From assembly GCA_002298155.1 (NCBI GenBank), contig DBME01000030.1, positions 1-7,014 of the forward strand: DNA of 7,014 bases, written 5' to 3'. This document shows positions 1 through 5,931 of the stretch, in pieces. This DNA is from Holophagaceae bacterium UBA706. GTDB lineage: Bacteria; Acidobacteriota; Holophagae; Holophagales; Holophagaceae. The stretch's first letter is position 1. Each line of letters begins with the position of its first letter. Both the position numbers and the translations under genes were made by a program. The notes under the pieces were generated by a model that did no database searches, was not told the DNA's origin, and saw nothing but the letters and a program-made list of their open reading frames with translations.

Positions 1-908
1 CCGGCGGCAGCGGGGCCCTGGCCCTGTCCGTGCGCAACCTGCTGGAGCCCGGCATGCGCGTGCTGGCCGCGGCCCCGGTCTGGGGGCCGTACCACGTACT
101 GGCCTCCGAGAACGGTGCGGAACTGGCCACCGCGTCCTTCCCCGCCCCCGGGGCGGCCCTGGACGCCGAGGCCTGGCTGCGCAAGGGACAGGAGCTCATG
201 GCCGCCCAGAAGCGCCTCCTGGTCTGGCTCAACGACCCGTGCCACAACCCCACGGGCCGCAGCCTCGCCGCCGCGGACCGCGCGGCGCTGGCTGAGGTGC
301 TCCGGACGCTGGCGGACCAGGGCCCCGTGACCCTGCTCCTGGACCTGGCCTACCTGGACTACACCACGGACCCCGCCCACGTCCGCGAGGCCCTGGACGA
401 CTACGCCCGGCTCGGCGAGGAGGGCCGGATCCTGGTGGGTGCGTCCCTGTCCATCTCCAAGGCGCTCACCCTCTATGGAGGGCGCGGCGGCGCCCTGGTC
501 TTCCCCTGGTGCCGGGAACCCGCCCTGCAGGCGGCCCTGGGCGCCAGCTGCCGGGGCCTGTTCTCGAACTGCTCGCGGGCCGCGCAGTCCGTGCTGGTGC
601 GCCTGGCGAAGGATCCTGCGCTGACCGCGGCCCTGCGGACCGAGCATGGCGCGTGGTCCAGGCTCCTGGAGACCCGGGCCCAGGCCCTGGACGGGGCCCT
701 GCGGGCGCGGGGAATGGCGGGTGCCGCCTGGAAGGGCGGGTTCTTCACGGCGCTGGAGGTGCCGGATCCCGCGGGCACCTGCGCCCGGCTCCGGGCCGCA
801 GGGGTGTATGTGGTGCCGCTTCCCGAGGGCATGCGGGTGGGGCTGTGCGGGCTGAAAGCCCGGGACGCGGACCGCTTCGCGGAGGCGTTGCGATTAAATA
901 TTAATTGA
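1..908 (+). CDS. Class I (AspC/TyrB-like) pyridoxal-phosphate aminotransferase, 5' partial
   Basis: Probable fold-type I aminotransferase that moves an amino group between an aspartate- or aromatic-type amino acid and a 2-oxoacid, in the cytoplasm. The frame is open to the left edge (first full codon at 3), so the N-terminus is missing; about 300 residues remain of a family usually near 400. It opens with a GGSGAL glycine turn, as in AspC (GGTGAL), which holds the PLP phosphate. Then come a Trp in APVWGPYH (PLP stacking), CHNPTG (Asn equivalent to AspC N194), LLLDLAY (Asp and Tyr equivalent to D222/Y225), SLSISKALTLYGGRGG with the Schiff-base Lys at 459-461 and a phosphate-binding Arg, and EGMRVGL near the end with the carboxylate Arg (R386 equivalent). 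SCRGLFSN also keeps an Arg where AspC has R292, although the following NPP is NCS. The alignment is from memory. The GTG at 30 lies inside the conserved fold and is not the start. Exact substrate is not decided; the subfamily is fairly secure. Confidence 0.85.
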   Translation, partial: GGSGALALSVRNLLEPGMRVLAAAPVWGPYHVLASENGAELATASFPAPGAALDAEAWLRKGQELMAAQKRLLVWLNDPCHNPTGRSLAAADRAALAEVLRTLADQGPVTLLLDLAYLDYTTDPAHVREALDDYARLGEEGRILVGASLSISKALTLYGGRGGALVFPWCREPALQAALGASCRGLFSNCSRAAQSVLVRLAKDPALTAALRTEHGAWSRLLETRAQALDGALRARGMAGAAWKGGFFTALEVPDPAGTCARLRAAGVYVVPLPEGMRVGLCGLKARDADRFAEALRLNIN

Positions 909-924
909 ACCAGGCTTTGGTTTT
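908..924 (+). terminator. Possible weak terminator after the aminotransferase
   Basis: A 5-bp stem (908-912 AACCA with 918-922 TGGTT, loop GGCTT) directly follows the stop codon and runs into TTTT at 921-924. The stem is short and AT-rich, so on its own it would be a weak terminator. No better candidate exists before the next gene. Confidence 0.3.
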
Positions 925-990
925 CCGCACACAGGATTACCCGGTCCAGGGCGCGAACCTTGACTTTCGGCCTTCCGCCGGGCGTTCCGA

Positions 991-998
991 GCGGAGAT
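991..998 (+). promoter_or_regulatory. Ribosome binding site deciding the start of the receptor-like gene
   Basis: GGAG at 993-996 stands six bases before the ATG at 1003. The same frame is closed by a TGA at 961-963 and contains no other good start between, so the ATG at 1003 is the only reasonable start for the downstream gene. Confidence 0.7.
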
Positions 999-1002
999 CC
1001 CC

Positions 1003-2853
1003 ATGGCCCTGCGCCACGCGACCTGTTGGTTTCTTTATGGAATGACCACCCTGGGGGCCGAGGTGCCCGAGGGACACCGCGCGCCCCAGGCCGGCACCCA
1101 GTCCACCCAGTGGTTCTCCCGGGGGCTGGAACTGGAATTCGGCAACGACTTCGCCCTGGAGGTGGACGGCATCCCCCTGAACGTCCCCTCCCATGTGCGC
1201 GGGCCGGGCTTCCTGGACATGGGCATCGTGATCCCCGAACTGGCGGAGGCCTGCCGGTACACCCGGGGCTCGTACCAGGCGGTGCAGGGGCCCTTCGCCG
1301 TGGCGGGCTCCGCCGCCCTGGACGTGCCGGAGGCGCCGGAGCGGGTCATGGCCCTGGCCTACGGCGGGGCCCGCACGGACAACTTCGGCCGGTTCCTCCT
1401 CGTGGACCACCTGCCGGGGACGCGCACCACCTACGCCCTGGACGTCACCCGCAACGAGCGCCCCTGGAACGACCTTATGGGTTCGGCCCGGCTCAACGCG
1501 GCCTTCCGGCGCCAGGGCGAGGGCCCGCGGGGCCGGTGGACCTTCACCGTCCTGGGCTCCGAGGACACGTCCGACGGCGGCGCGGCCATGCCGCTGCGCC
1601 CCGCCCCCGACGCGGGCGCCGAGGATCCCCGGGCGGGGGATGGCACCTGGAACCAGCGCCTGCTCATGGGCTGGCGCCTGGTGCGGGAGGACGGGCCCTG
1701 GCGCACCACCCGGGCCGGCTTCTACGCCGGCGGGCACCACGTGCGCATCTGGAACAACTGGACCGGCTTCCTCAAGGATCCCGTCCACGGGGACCAGCTG
1801 GAGCAGGTGGACCGGAGGTTCTTCGTGGGCGGCAACACGACCCATTCCTGGGTGGTGCGTTCCGGCGCCCTGGAATGGACCCACACCCTGGGCTTCCAGG
1901 CCCGGTTCGACCGCGTCTCGGCCGCGGAGGCCGTTCCCACCCTGGACCGCGGGCGCCTGGCGGATTCCCCCGTGCCGGCCCTGGCCGGGCGCGCCGACCT
2001 CCTCCACGGGGCCCTCCTGGGCCAGAGCTCCCTGGCCTTCGCCCCCGGCTGGGAGGCCTCGGTGGGTCTGCGCCTGGACGGGCAGTCCAACCGCGCCACC
2101 CGCCTCCTGGGTCTCTGGACCCCCCAACGCCGGAGCATCCTGCTGGGCAGCCCCCGGGCCGGCATCTCCTACACGCCGGTGGAGGGCACGGTGTTCGCCC
2201 TCCAGGCGGGGCAGGGCCTGCGCGCGGGCGACGTCTTCCGGGAGAACCAGCCCCTGGTGCGCACCCGCAGCGCGGAGTTCACCGCCCAGACGCGCCCGGC
2301 CCGGCCCTGGGTGGCGAGCGTCACCCTGTGGCGGCTGGACCTGGAGGCGGAGACGCTCTTCGATCCCCTGGCGGACGCCTTCACGCCCCGGGGACCCGCC
2401 CGGCACCTGGGCATCGAGACCTACCACCAGCTCAAGGGCGGCGCCTGGCACGGGGAGGTGGCCTGGGGCTGGAGCCGGGCGGAGTTCAAGAACGAACCCG
2501 CGGCCCGGGACCGGGTGCCTGGTTCCGCGCCCCAGGCCGGCTACGCGGGGGTGGGGTGGAAGGATGACGGCCTGGGCGTCGACCTGAAGCTGCGGCGGGT
2601 GGGCCCTCGGCCCCTCACCCCGGACGGCGCCTTCACCGCGGCGCCCCAGACCTCCCTGGAGCTGCGCATCCAGAAGGACTTCGGCTCCTGGAGCGCGGCC
2701 CTGGAGATCCTCAACGCCTTCAGCCGGAAGACCTGCAACGCCGAGTACCACTACCCCTCGCGCCTCGCCGGCGAACCCGCGCCGGTGGTCGACTACCACG
2801 TCAAGCCCGCGGACCCCCAGGCCATCCGGGTGGAGGTCCGCCGACGATTCTGA
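1003..2853 (+). CDS. TonB-dependent-receptor-like outer-membrane barrel with shortened plug
   Basis: A 616-residue protein of the TonB-dependent receptor superfamily, expected to form a large outer-membrane beta-barrel; the ligand is unknown. Residues about 33-107 match the second half of a plug domain: SRGLELEFGNDFALEVDG, then IPLNVPSH, IPEL and YTRGSYQ, resembling the family pattern DGVPVNLPSHAHGQGYADLNFLIPEL...YRKGPY. Residues about 110-616 are alternating amphipathic strands rich in W, Y, R and G. The end reads NAFSRK, EYHYPSRLAGEP and a final VRRRF with C-terminal Phe, as expected of a barrel's last strand. What is missing is the first half of the plug, any recognisable TonB box and a convincing signal peptide: residues 1-19 are only moderately hydrophobic with one Arg and one His. 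The 94-bp upstream gap leaves no room for the missing part. It may be a decayed receptor, or a receptor-derived channel working without TonB. Superfamily confident; function not. Confidence 0.8.
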   Translation: MALRHATCWFLYGMTTLGAEVPEGHRAPQAGTQSTQWFSRGLELEFGNDFALEVDGIPLNVPSHVRGPGFLDMGIVIPELAEACRYTRGSYQAVQGPFAVAGSAALDVPEAPERVMALAYGGARTDNFGRFLLVDHLPGTRTTYALDVTRNERPWNDLMGSARLNAAFRRQGEGPRGRWTFTVLGSEDTSDGGAAMPLRPAPDAGAEDPRAGDGTWNQRLLMGWRLVREDGPWRTTRAGFYAGGHHVRIWNNWTGFLKDPVHGDQLEQVDRRFFVGGNTTHSWVVRSGALEWTHTLGFQARFDRVSAAEAVPTLDRGRLADSPVPALAGRADLLHGALLGQSSLAFAPGWEASVGLRLDGQSNRATRLLGLWTPQRRSILLGSPRAGISYTPVEGTVFALQAGQGLRAGDVFRENQPLVRTRSAEFTAQTRPARPWVASVTLWRLDLEAETLFDPLADAFTPRGPARHLGIETYHQLKGGAWHGEVAWGWSRAEFKNEPAARDRVPGSAPQAGYAGVGWKDDGLGVDLKLRRVGPRPLTPDGAFTAAPQTSLELRIQKDFGSWSAALEILNAFSRKTCNAEYHYPSRLAGEPAPVVDYHVKPADPQAIRVEVRRRF

Positions 2854-2854
2854 G

Positions 2855-2882
2855 TGGACTTCCGGCCCGGATCTGGTATTCT
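2855..2882 (+). promoter_or_regulatory. Putative promoter of tRNA-Val
   Basis: TGGACT (2855-2860) as a -35 and TATTCT (2877-2882) as a -10 are separated by 16 bases, with an extended -10 TGG directly before the hexamer. Transcription would begin a few bases before the mature tRNA end at 2893. It fits in the 39-bp gap after the receptor-like gene. Each hexamer matches the sigma-70 consensus at four of six positions, so the call rests mainly on position. Confidence 0.5.
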
Positions 2883-2892
2883 TATCAACTGC

Positions 2893-2967
2893 GGGCATAT
2901 AACTCAGCGGTAGAGTGCTATCTTCACACGGTAGAAGTCCCTGGTTCGAACCCAGGTATGCCCACCA
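2893..2967 (+). tRNA. tRNA-Val (anticodon CAC)
   Basis: A complete 75-nt cloverleaf can be folded by eye. The acceptor stem is GGGCATA (2893-2899) with TATGCCC (2957-2963), then discriminator A and an encoded CCA (2965-2967). The D stem is ACTC/GAGT (2902-2905 and 2913-2916). The anticodon stem is CTATC/GGTAG with one T-G pair, and the loop TTCACAC places CAC at 2925-2927, which reads GTG valine codons. A 5-nt variable region is followed by a CCTGG/CCAGG T stem and the TTCGAAC loop (2945-2951). GTG is used heavily by the GC-rich genes here, so a dedicated CAC isoacceptor makes sense. Confidence 0.97.
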
Positions 2968-2974
2968 CCGACAC

Positions 2975-3003
2975 AGGGCCCCTGGGTGACTCCGGGGGCC
3001 TTT
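2975..3003 (+). terminator. Probable terminator after tRNA-Val
   Basis: An 8-bp GC-rich stem, AGGGCCCC (2975-2982) with GGGGCCTT (2995-3002, one G-T pair), encloses a 12-nt loop and ends in TTT at 3001-3003. It starts eight bases after the CCA end. The T run is short, so termination could be partial and some transcription may continue into efp, which has no clear promoter of its own. Confidence 0.6.
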
Positions 3004-3040
3004 CAAATGGAAGGTCGGACGTCCAGACCCGCGTTCCACG

Positions 3041-3045
3041 AGGAG
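3041..3045 (+). promoter_or_regulatory. Ribosome binding site deciding the efp start
   Basis: AGGAG at 3041-3045 lies five bases before the ATG at 3051. The same frame is open up to an ATG at 2958, but that ATG lies inside the tRNA acceptor stem and the extra residues have no counterpart in EF-P, so 3051 is taken as the start. Confidence 0.85.
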
Positions 3046-3050
3046 ACTCC

Positions 3051-3617
3051 ATGCCTTACATCAACGCCACCCAGTTGCGTGCCGGGATGATCATCAACTT
3101 CGAGAACGAGCTCTGCCGCGTCATCAGCGTCGAGCACCAGACGCCGGGCAACCTCCCCGCCCGCATCGTCACGAAGATGAAGCGCCTCAAGGACGGCCTC
3201 AACCGCGAAAACCGGTTCGGCTCCGCCGACAAGGTCGACAAGGCCAGCCTCGAGCAGCACATGATGGAGTTCCTCTACGAGGACGGCGGCAACATCGTGC
3301 TCATGAACGGCGAGACCTACGAGCAGATGGAGATCCCCAAGGACTTCATGGGCGACGACGCCTGCTTCCTCCAGCCCAACATGCAGGTGGAAGTGGAGTT
3401 CTACGAGGGCACCCCCCTGAGCATCACCCTCCCCCCCAGCGTGGTCCTCGAGATCGTCGAGACCGAGCCGGTCATGCGCAACGCCAACGCCACCGGGTCG
3501 TACAAGCCCGCGAAGATGGAGAACGGCATCACCGTGGGCGTGCCCCCCTACATGGAATCGGGCGAGCGCATCCGCGTGAACACCGTGGACCGCACTTTCA
3601 TGGAACGCGTCAAGTAG
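3051..3617 (+). CDS. efp: Translation elongation factor P with Asn at the loop tip
   Basis: EF-P binds between the P and E sites and helps the ribosome form peptide bonds at polyproline stretches. The product has 188 residues, normal for the family, with the usual three beta-barrel domains: an N-terminal KOW-like domain (about 1-65), an OB domain (about 66-128) and a C-terminal OB domain (about 129-188). The C-terminal signature is present at about 152-171 (KPAKMENGITVGVP, then a closing Gly). DKASLEQH and EFLYEDGGNIVLMNGETYEQ are typical domain I/II sequence. The unusual part is the domain I loop that reaches the peptidyl-transferase centre: residues 32-36 read PGNLP, so position 34 is Asn (codon 3150-3152). 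E. coli has Lys34 there, beta-lysylated by EpmA/EpmB; pseudomonads have an Arg at the tip that is rhamnosylated by EarP. Neither could act on this protein in the known way. Identity is very secure. Confidence 0.97.
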   Translation: MPYINATQLRAGMIINFENELCRVISVEHQTPGNLPARIVTKMKRLKDGLNRENRFGSADKVDKASLEQHMMEFLYEDGGNIVLMNGETYEQMEIPKDFMGDDACFLQPNMQVEVEFYEGTPLSITLPPSVVLEIVETEPVMRNANATGSYKPAKMENGITVGVPPYMESGERIRVNTVDRTFMERVK

Positions 3618-3633
3618 ACGAACGAAAAAGCAG

Positions 3634-3660
3634 CCGAAGCCCCGGATTCCGGGGCTTCGG
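3634..3660 (+). terminator. Strong hairpin between efp and the sucrose synthase gene
   Basis: A perfect 12-bp inverted repeat (3634-3645 CCGAAGCCCCGG; 3649-3660 CCGGGGCTTCGG) with a 3-nt ATT loop starts 16 bases after the efp stop. It is a likely transcription end for efp. It lacks a T run on the plus-strand side (TGCGTAC follows). Instead an A5 tract sits before it at 3625-3629, which on the minus strand would be a T5 four bases beyond the stem. So it is either a U-tract-less terminator for efp or works better in the opposite direction. Confidence 0.65.
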
Positions 3661-3706
3661 TGCGTACTGGAACCGCTTCCCACTCCGTGGCATCTCAACG
3701 GGAACC

Positions 3707-3714
3707 AAGGGGAG
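3707..3714 (+). promoter_or_regulatory. Ribosome binding site of the sucrose synthase gene
   Basis: AAGGGGAG at 3707-3714 is a strong purine-rich Shine-Dalgarno sequence ending three bases before the ATG at 3718. It supports that start; the N-terminal residues MKDAGIYCLLISVHGLIR also fit the family's first beta strand. No convincing promoter was seen in the roughly 56 bases between the preceding hairpin and this gene. Confidence 0.8.
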
Positions 3715-3717
3715 CGG

Positions 3718-5931
3718 ATGAAGGATGCCGGGATATACTGCCTGCTGATCAGCGTCCACGGCCTGATCCGGGGGAACGCGCCGGAGCTGGGACGGGATCC
3801 GGATACGGGCGGGCAGGTGCTCTACGTGCTGGAGTTGGCCAAGGCCCTGGCCCTGGACGAGGGCGTGGCCCAGGTGGACCTGCTCACCCGGCTGGTTGAG
3901 GACCCCTCCGTCCCCGCGGACTACGCCCAGCCCGAGGAGGAACTGGCGCCGCACGCCCGCATCGTCCGTCTGCCCTTCGGACCCCGGCGCTACATCCGCA
4001 AGGTGCTCCTGTGGGACCATCTGGACCAACTGGTGGACCGGTACCTGGTCTTCGCGCGGGGGCTCCCGCGGCTGCCGGACGTCATCCACAGCCACTACGG
4101 CGACGCCGGCCTGGTGGCCCTGCGCCTCTCCACGCTCCTGGGCATCCCCTTCCTGCACACCGCCCATTCGCTGGGGCGTTGCAAGCGCCAGCGGCTGCTG
4201 GATGCCGGGGGGAAGGAGGCCACCCTGGAGCGCACCTTCCATTTCCAGCGGCGCATCCAGGAGGAGGAGGCGGTGCTGCGCGGCGCCGCCAAGGTGGTGG
4301 CGGGCACGGGGCAGGAGGTGCGGGAGCAGTACGGCCTCTACGCCACCTTCGATCCCGGCCGCTGCGTCATCATCCCGCCGGGTACGGATCTGGCCCGGTT
4401 CCGGCCCGCGGCCGCGGGCGGGTCGGAGGTGGAGACCGCCCAGCTGGTTGACCGTTTCCTGGCCCACCCCCGCAAGCCCCTGGTGCTGACCATCGGCAGG
4501 CCCGTGCCCAGCAAGAACCTCCAGGGCCTCGTGGAAGCCTTCGCGCGGGAGCCGGCCCTGCGGGCCAAGGCCAACCTCCTCGTGGTGGCGGGGCACCACC
4601 AGGACATCGCGGACATGGATGAAGCCGGACGGCGCACCTGGGAGGACCTGCTGCGCACCTTCGACCGGGAGGACCTGTTCGGCTCCGTGAGCTTTCCCCG
4701 CACGCACCGGCCGGAGGATGTGCCGGCCTTCTACCGCCTCGCCGCCCGGCGCCGGGGCATCTACGTGAACCCCGCGGCCTCCGAGAACTTCGGCCTTACG
4801 CTCATCGAGGCGGCGGCCACCGGCCTGCCCGTGGTCACCACGGACAGCGGCGGCCCCCGGGAGATCGTCGCCAACTGCCGCAACGGCCTGGTGGTGCCCC
4901 CGGGGGACACGGAAGGCCTGGGGGCGGCCATCCTCGAGGCCCTGGCGGACCACGCCCGCTGGCTGGGCTGGGCCCGCAACGGGCTTCGCGGCGTGCGGGA
5001 GGTGTACAGCTGGGAGGCCCACGTGCGCCGTTACCTCAAGGTGGTGCGCCGGTTGCTGCGCCGTGGGCGCAAGGCCCGCCGGCGGGACCAGGCCTGCCTG
5101 GAGCCGGAGGGCGGCACCTCGCCCTTCCTCCACGCCCGGGCCCTGCTCATCTGCGACCTGGACGGCACGCTTCTGGGGGAGGCGGAGCCCCTGCGCCAGC
5201 TCCTGACCTGGATCCGGGAGCAGCGGGGCGCCCTGGCCTTCGGCGTGGCCACGGGCCGCAAGCTGGACAGCGCCCTGTGGGTGCTCAAGGCCTGGGGCGT
5301 GCCCATGCCCGACGTGATCATCGGGGGCATCGGCACGGAGATCCACTACGGCTTCAGCCGCACGGGCGACGCCGCCTGGGAGAACCACATCCGCCAGGGG
5401 TGGCGCCGGGAGGACCTGGCGCAGGCGCTGAAGGACGTGCCCGGCCTGCGCCCCCAGCGGCGGCGCAACCAGGGGCCCTGCAAGCTGAGCTACACCGTCA
5501 AGCCCGGCCGCATCCCATCCATGGAGGCCCTGGGCGACCTCGTACACGGGGCGGGGCTGCGCGCGAACCTCATCTATTCCCGCCAGCGGCACCTGGACCT
5601 GCTGCCGCCCCGGGCGTCCAAGGGCCAGGCCGTGCGCTACCTGGCCTTCAAGTGGGGGATCCCCCTGGATCACGTCCTGGTGGCCGGGGATTCGGGGAAC
5701 GACCGGGACATGCTGCTGGGCGACGTGCTGGGCATCGTCGTGGGCAACCACAGCCCCGAACTGGATTCCCTGCGGGGTCGGTCCCGGATCTATTTCGCCC
5801 AGAGGCCCTGCGCCGCGGGGATCCTGGAGGGGATCCGGCACTACGCGCTGCGCTTTCCCCTGGACCTGCCCGTCAGGCCAGATCCCGCCCCGGACCTTCC
5901 AGCATCTGCAGGGACTGGGTCGCCAGGGTGA
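3718..5931 (+). CDS. spsA: Bifunctional sucrose-phosphate synthase / sucrose-phosphate phosphatase
   Basis: A cytoplasmic 737-residue fusion that should join UDP-(or ADP-)glucose to fructose-6-phosphate to give sucrose-6-phosphate, then dephosphorylate it to sucrose. Residues 1 to about 440 are a GT4 GT-B glycosyltransferase: DTGGQ at 29-33, HTAHSLGR at 147-154 followed by Lys156 (SPS-type, fitting fructose-6-phosphate), GRPVPSKN with Arg261/Lys266, and the EX7E pair Glu356/Glu364. An Arg-rich linker (about 443-456) leads to a HAD-IIB phosphatase domain (about 474-712) with DLDGTL (Asp480, Asp482), ATGRK (Thr512), an SPP-like KLSYTVKPGR, Lys635 and GDSGND (Asp658, Asp662). All four HAD motifs are intact, unlike plant and Synechocystis SPS, whose HAD-like domains are degenerate. 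The last roughly 20 residues are Pro/Gly/Ala-rich and overlap the opposite-strand gene. Sucrose could serve as compatible solute or carbon store; that role is inferred. Confidence 0.92.
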   Translation: MKDAGIYCLLISVHGLIRGNAPELGRDPDTGGQVLYVLELAKALALDEGVAQVDLLTRLVEDPSVPADYAQPEEELAPHARIVRLPFGPRRYIRKVLLWDHLDQLVDRYLVFARGLPRLPDVIHSHYGDAGLVALRLSTLLGIPFLHTAHSLGRCKRQRLLDAGGKEATLERTFHFQRRIQEEEAVLRGAAKVVAGTGQEVREQYGLYATFDPGRCVIIPPGTDLARFRPAAAGGSEVETAQLVDRFLAHPRKPLVLTIGRPVPSKNLQGLVEAFAREPALRAKANLLVVAGHHQDIADMDEAGRRTWEDLLRTFDREDLFGSVSFPRTHRPEDVPAFYRLAARRRGIYVNPAASENFGLTLIEAAATGLPVVTTDSGGPREIVANCRNGLVVPPGDTEGLGAAILEALADHARWLGWARNGLRGVREVYSWEAHVRRYLKVVRRLLRRGRKARRRDQACLEPEGGTSPFLHARALLICDLDGTLLGEAEPLRQLLTWIREQRGALAFGVATGRKLDSALWVLKAWGVPMPDVIIGGIGTEIHYGFSRTGDAAWENHIRQGWRREDLAQALKDVPGLRPQRRRNQGPCKLSYTVKPGRIPSMEALGDLVHGAGLRANLIYSRQRHLDLLPPRASKGQAVRYLAFKWGIPLDHVLVAGDSGNDRDMLLGDVLGIVVGNHSPELDSLRGRSRIYFAQRPCAAGILEGIRHYALRFPLDLPVRPDPAPDLPASAGTGSPG

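Noticed and set aside
30..32. GTG at 30 as the aminotransferase start
   Set aside because: The glycine-rich PLP-binding turn GGSGAL lies just before it in the same frame, so the gene begins outside the window.
960..2567. A 535-codon plus-strand frame overlapping the receptor-like gene
   Set aside because: Translation is mostly G, P, R and A, typical of an off-frame reading of GC-rich DNA; the 1003 frame has the family motifs.
937..3039. A 700-codon open frame on the minus strand opposite the receptor-like gene and tRNA
   Set aside because: Its translation is rich in G, P, A, H and Q with no recognisable domain, runs through the tRNA gene, and is explained by GC-rich codon bias of the plus-strand gene.
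2958..3050. N-terminal extension of EF-P from an ATG at 2958
   Set aside because: That ATG is in the tRNA-Val acceptor stem, the added residues do not resemble EF-P, and AGGAG stands correctly before the ATG at 3051.
3661..3706. A promoter for the sucrose synthase gene between the hairpin and the RBS
   Set aside because: No pair of -35/-10-like hexamers at sensible spacing was found by eye.
3610..5841. A 743-codon open frame on the minus strand opposite the sucrose synthase gene
   Set aside because: Low-complexity translation without motifs, fully antisense to a gene with intact catalytic motifs in both domains.
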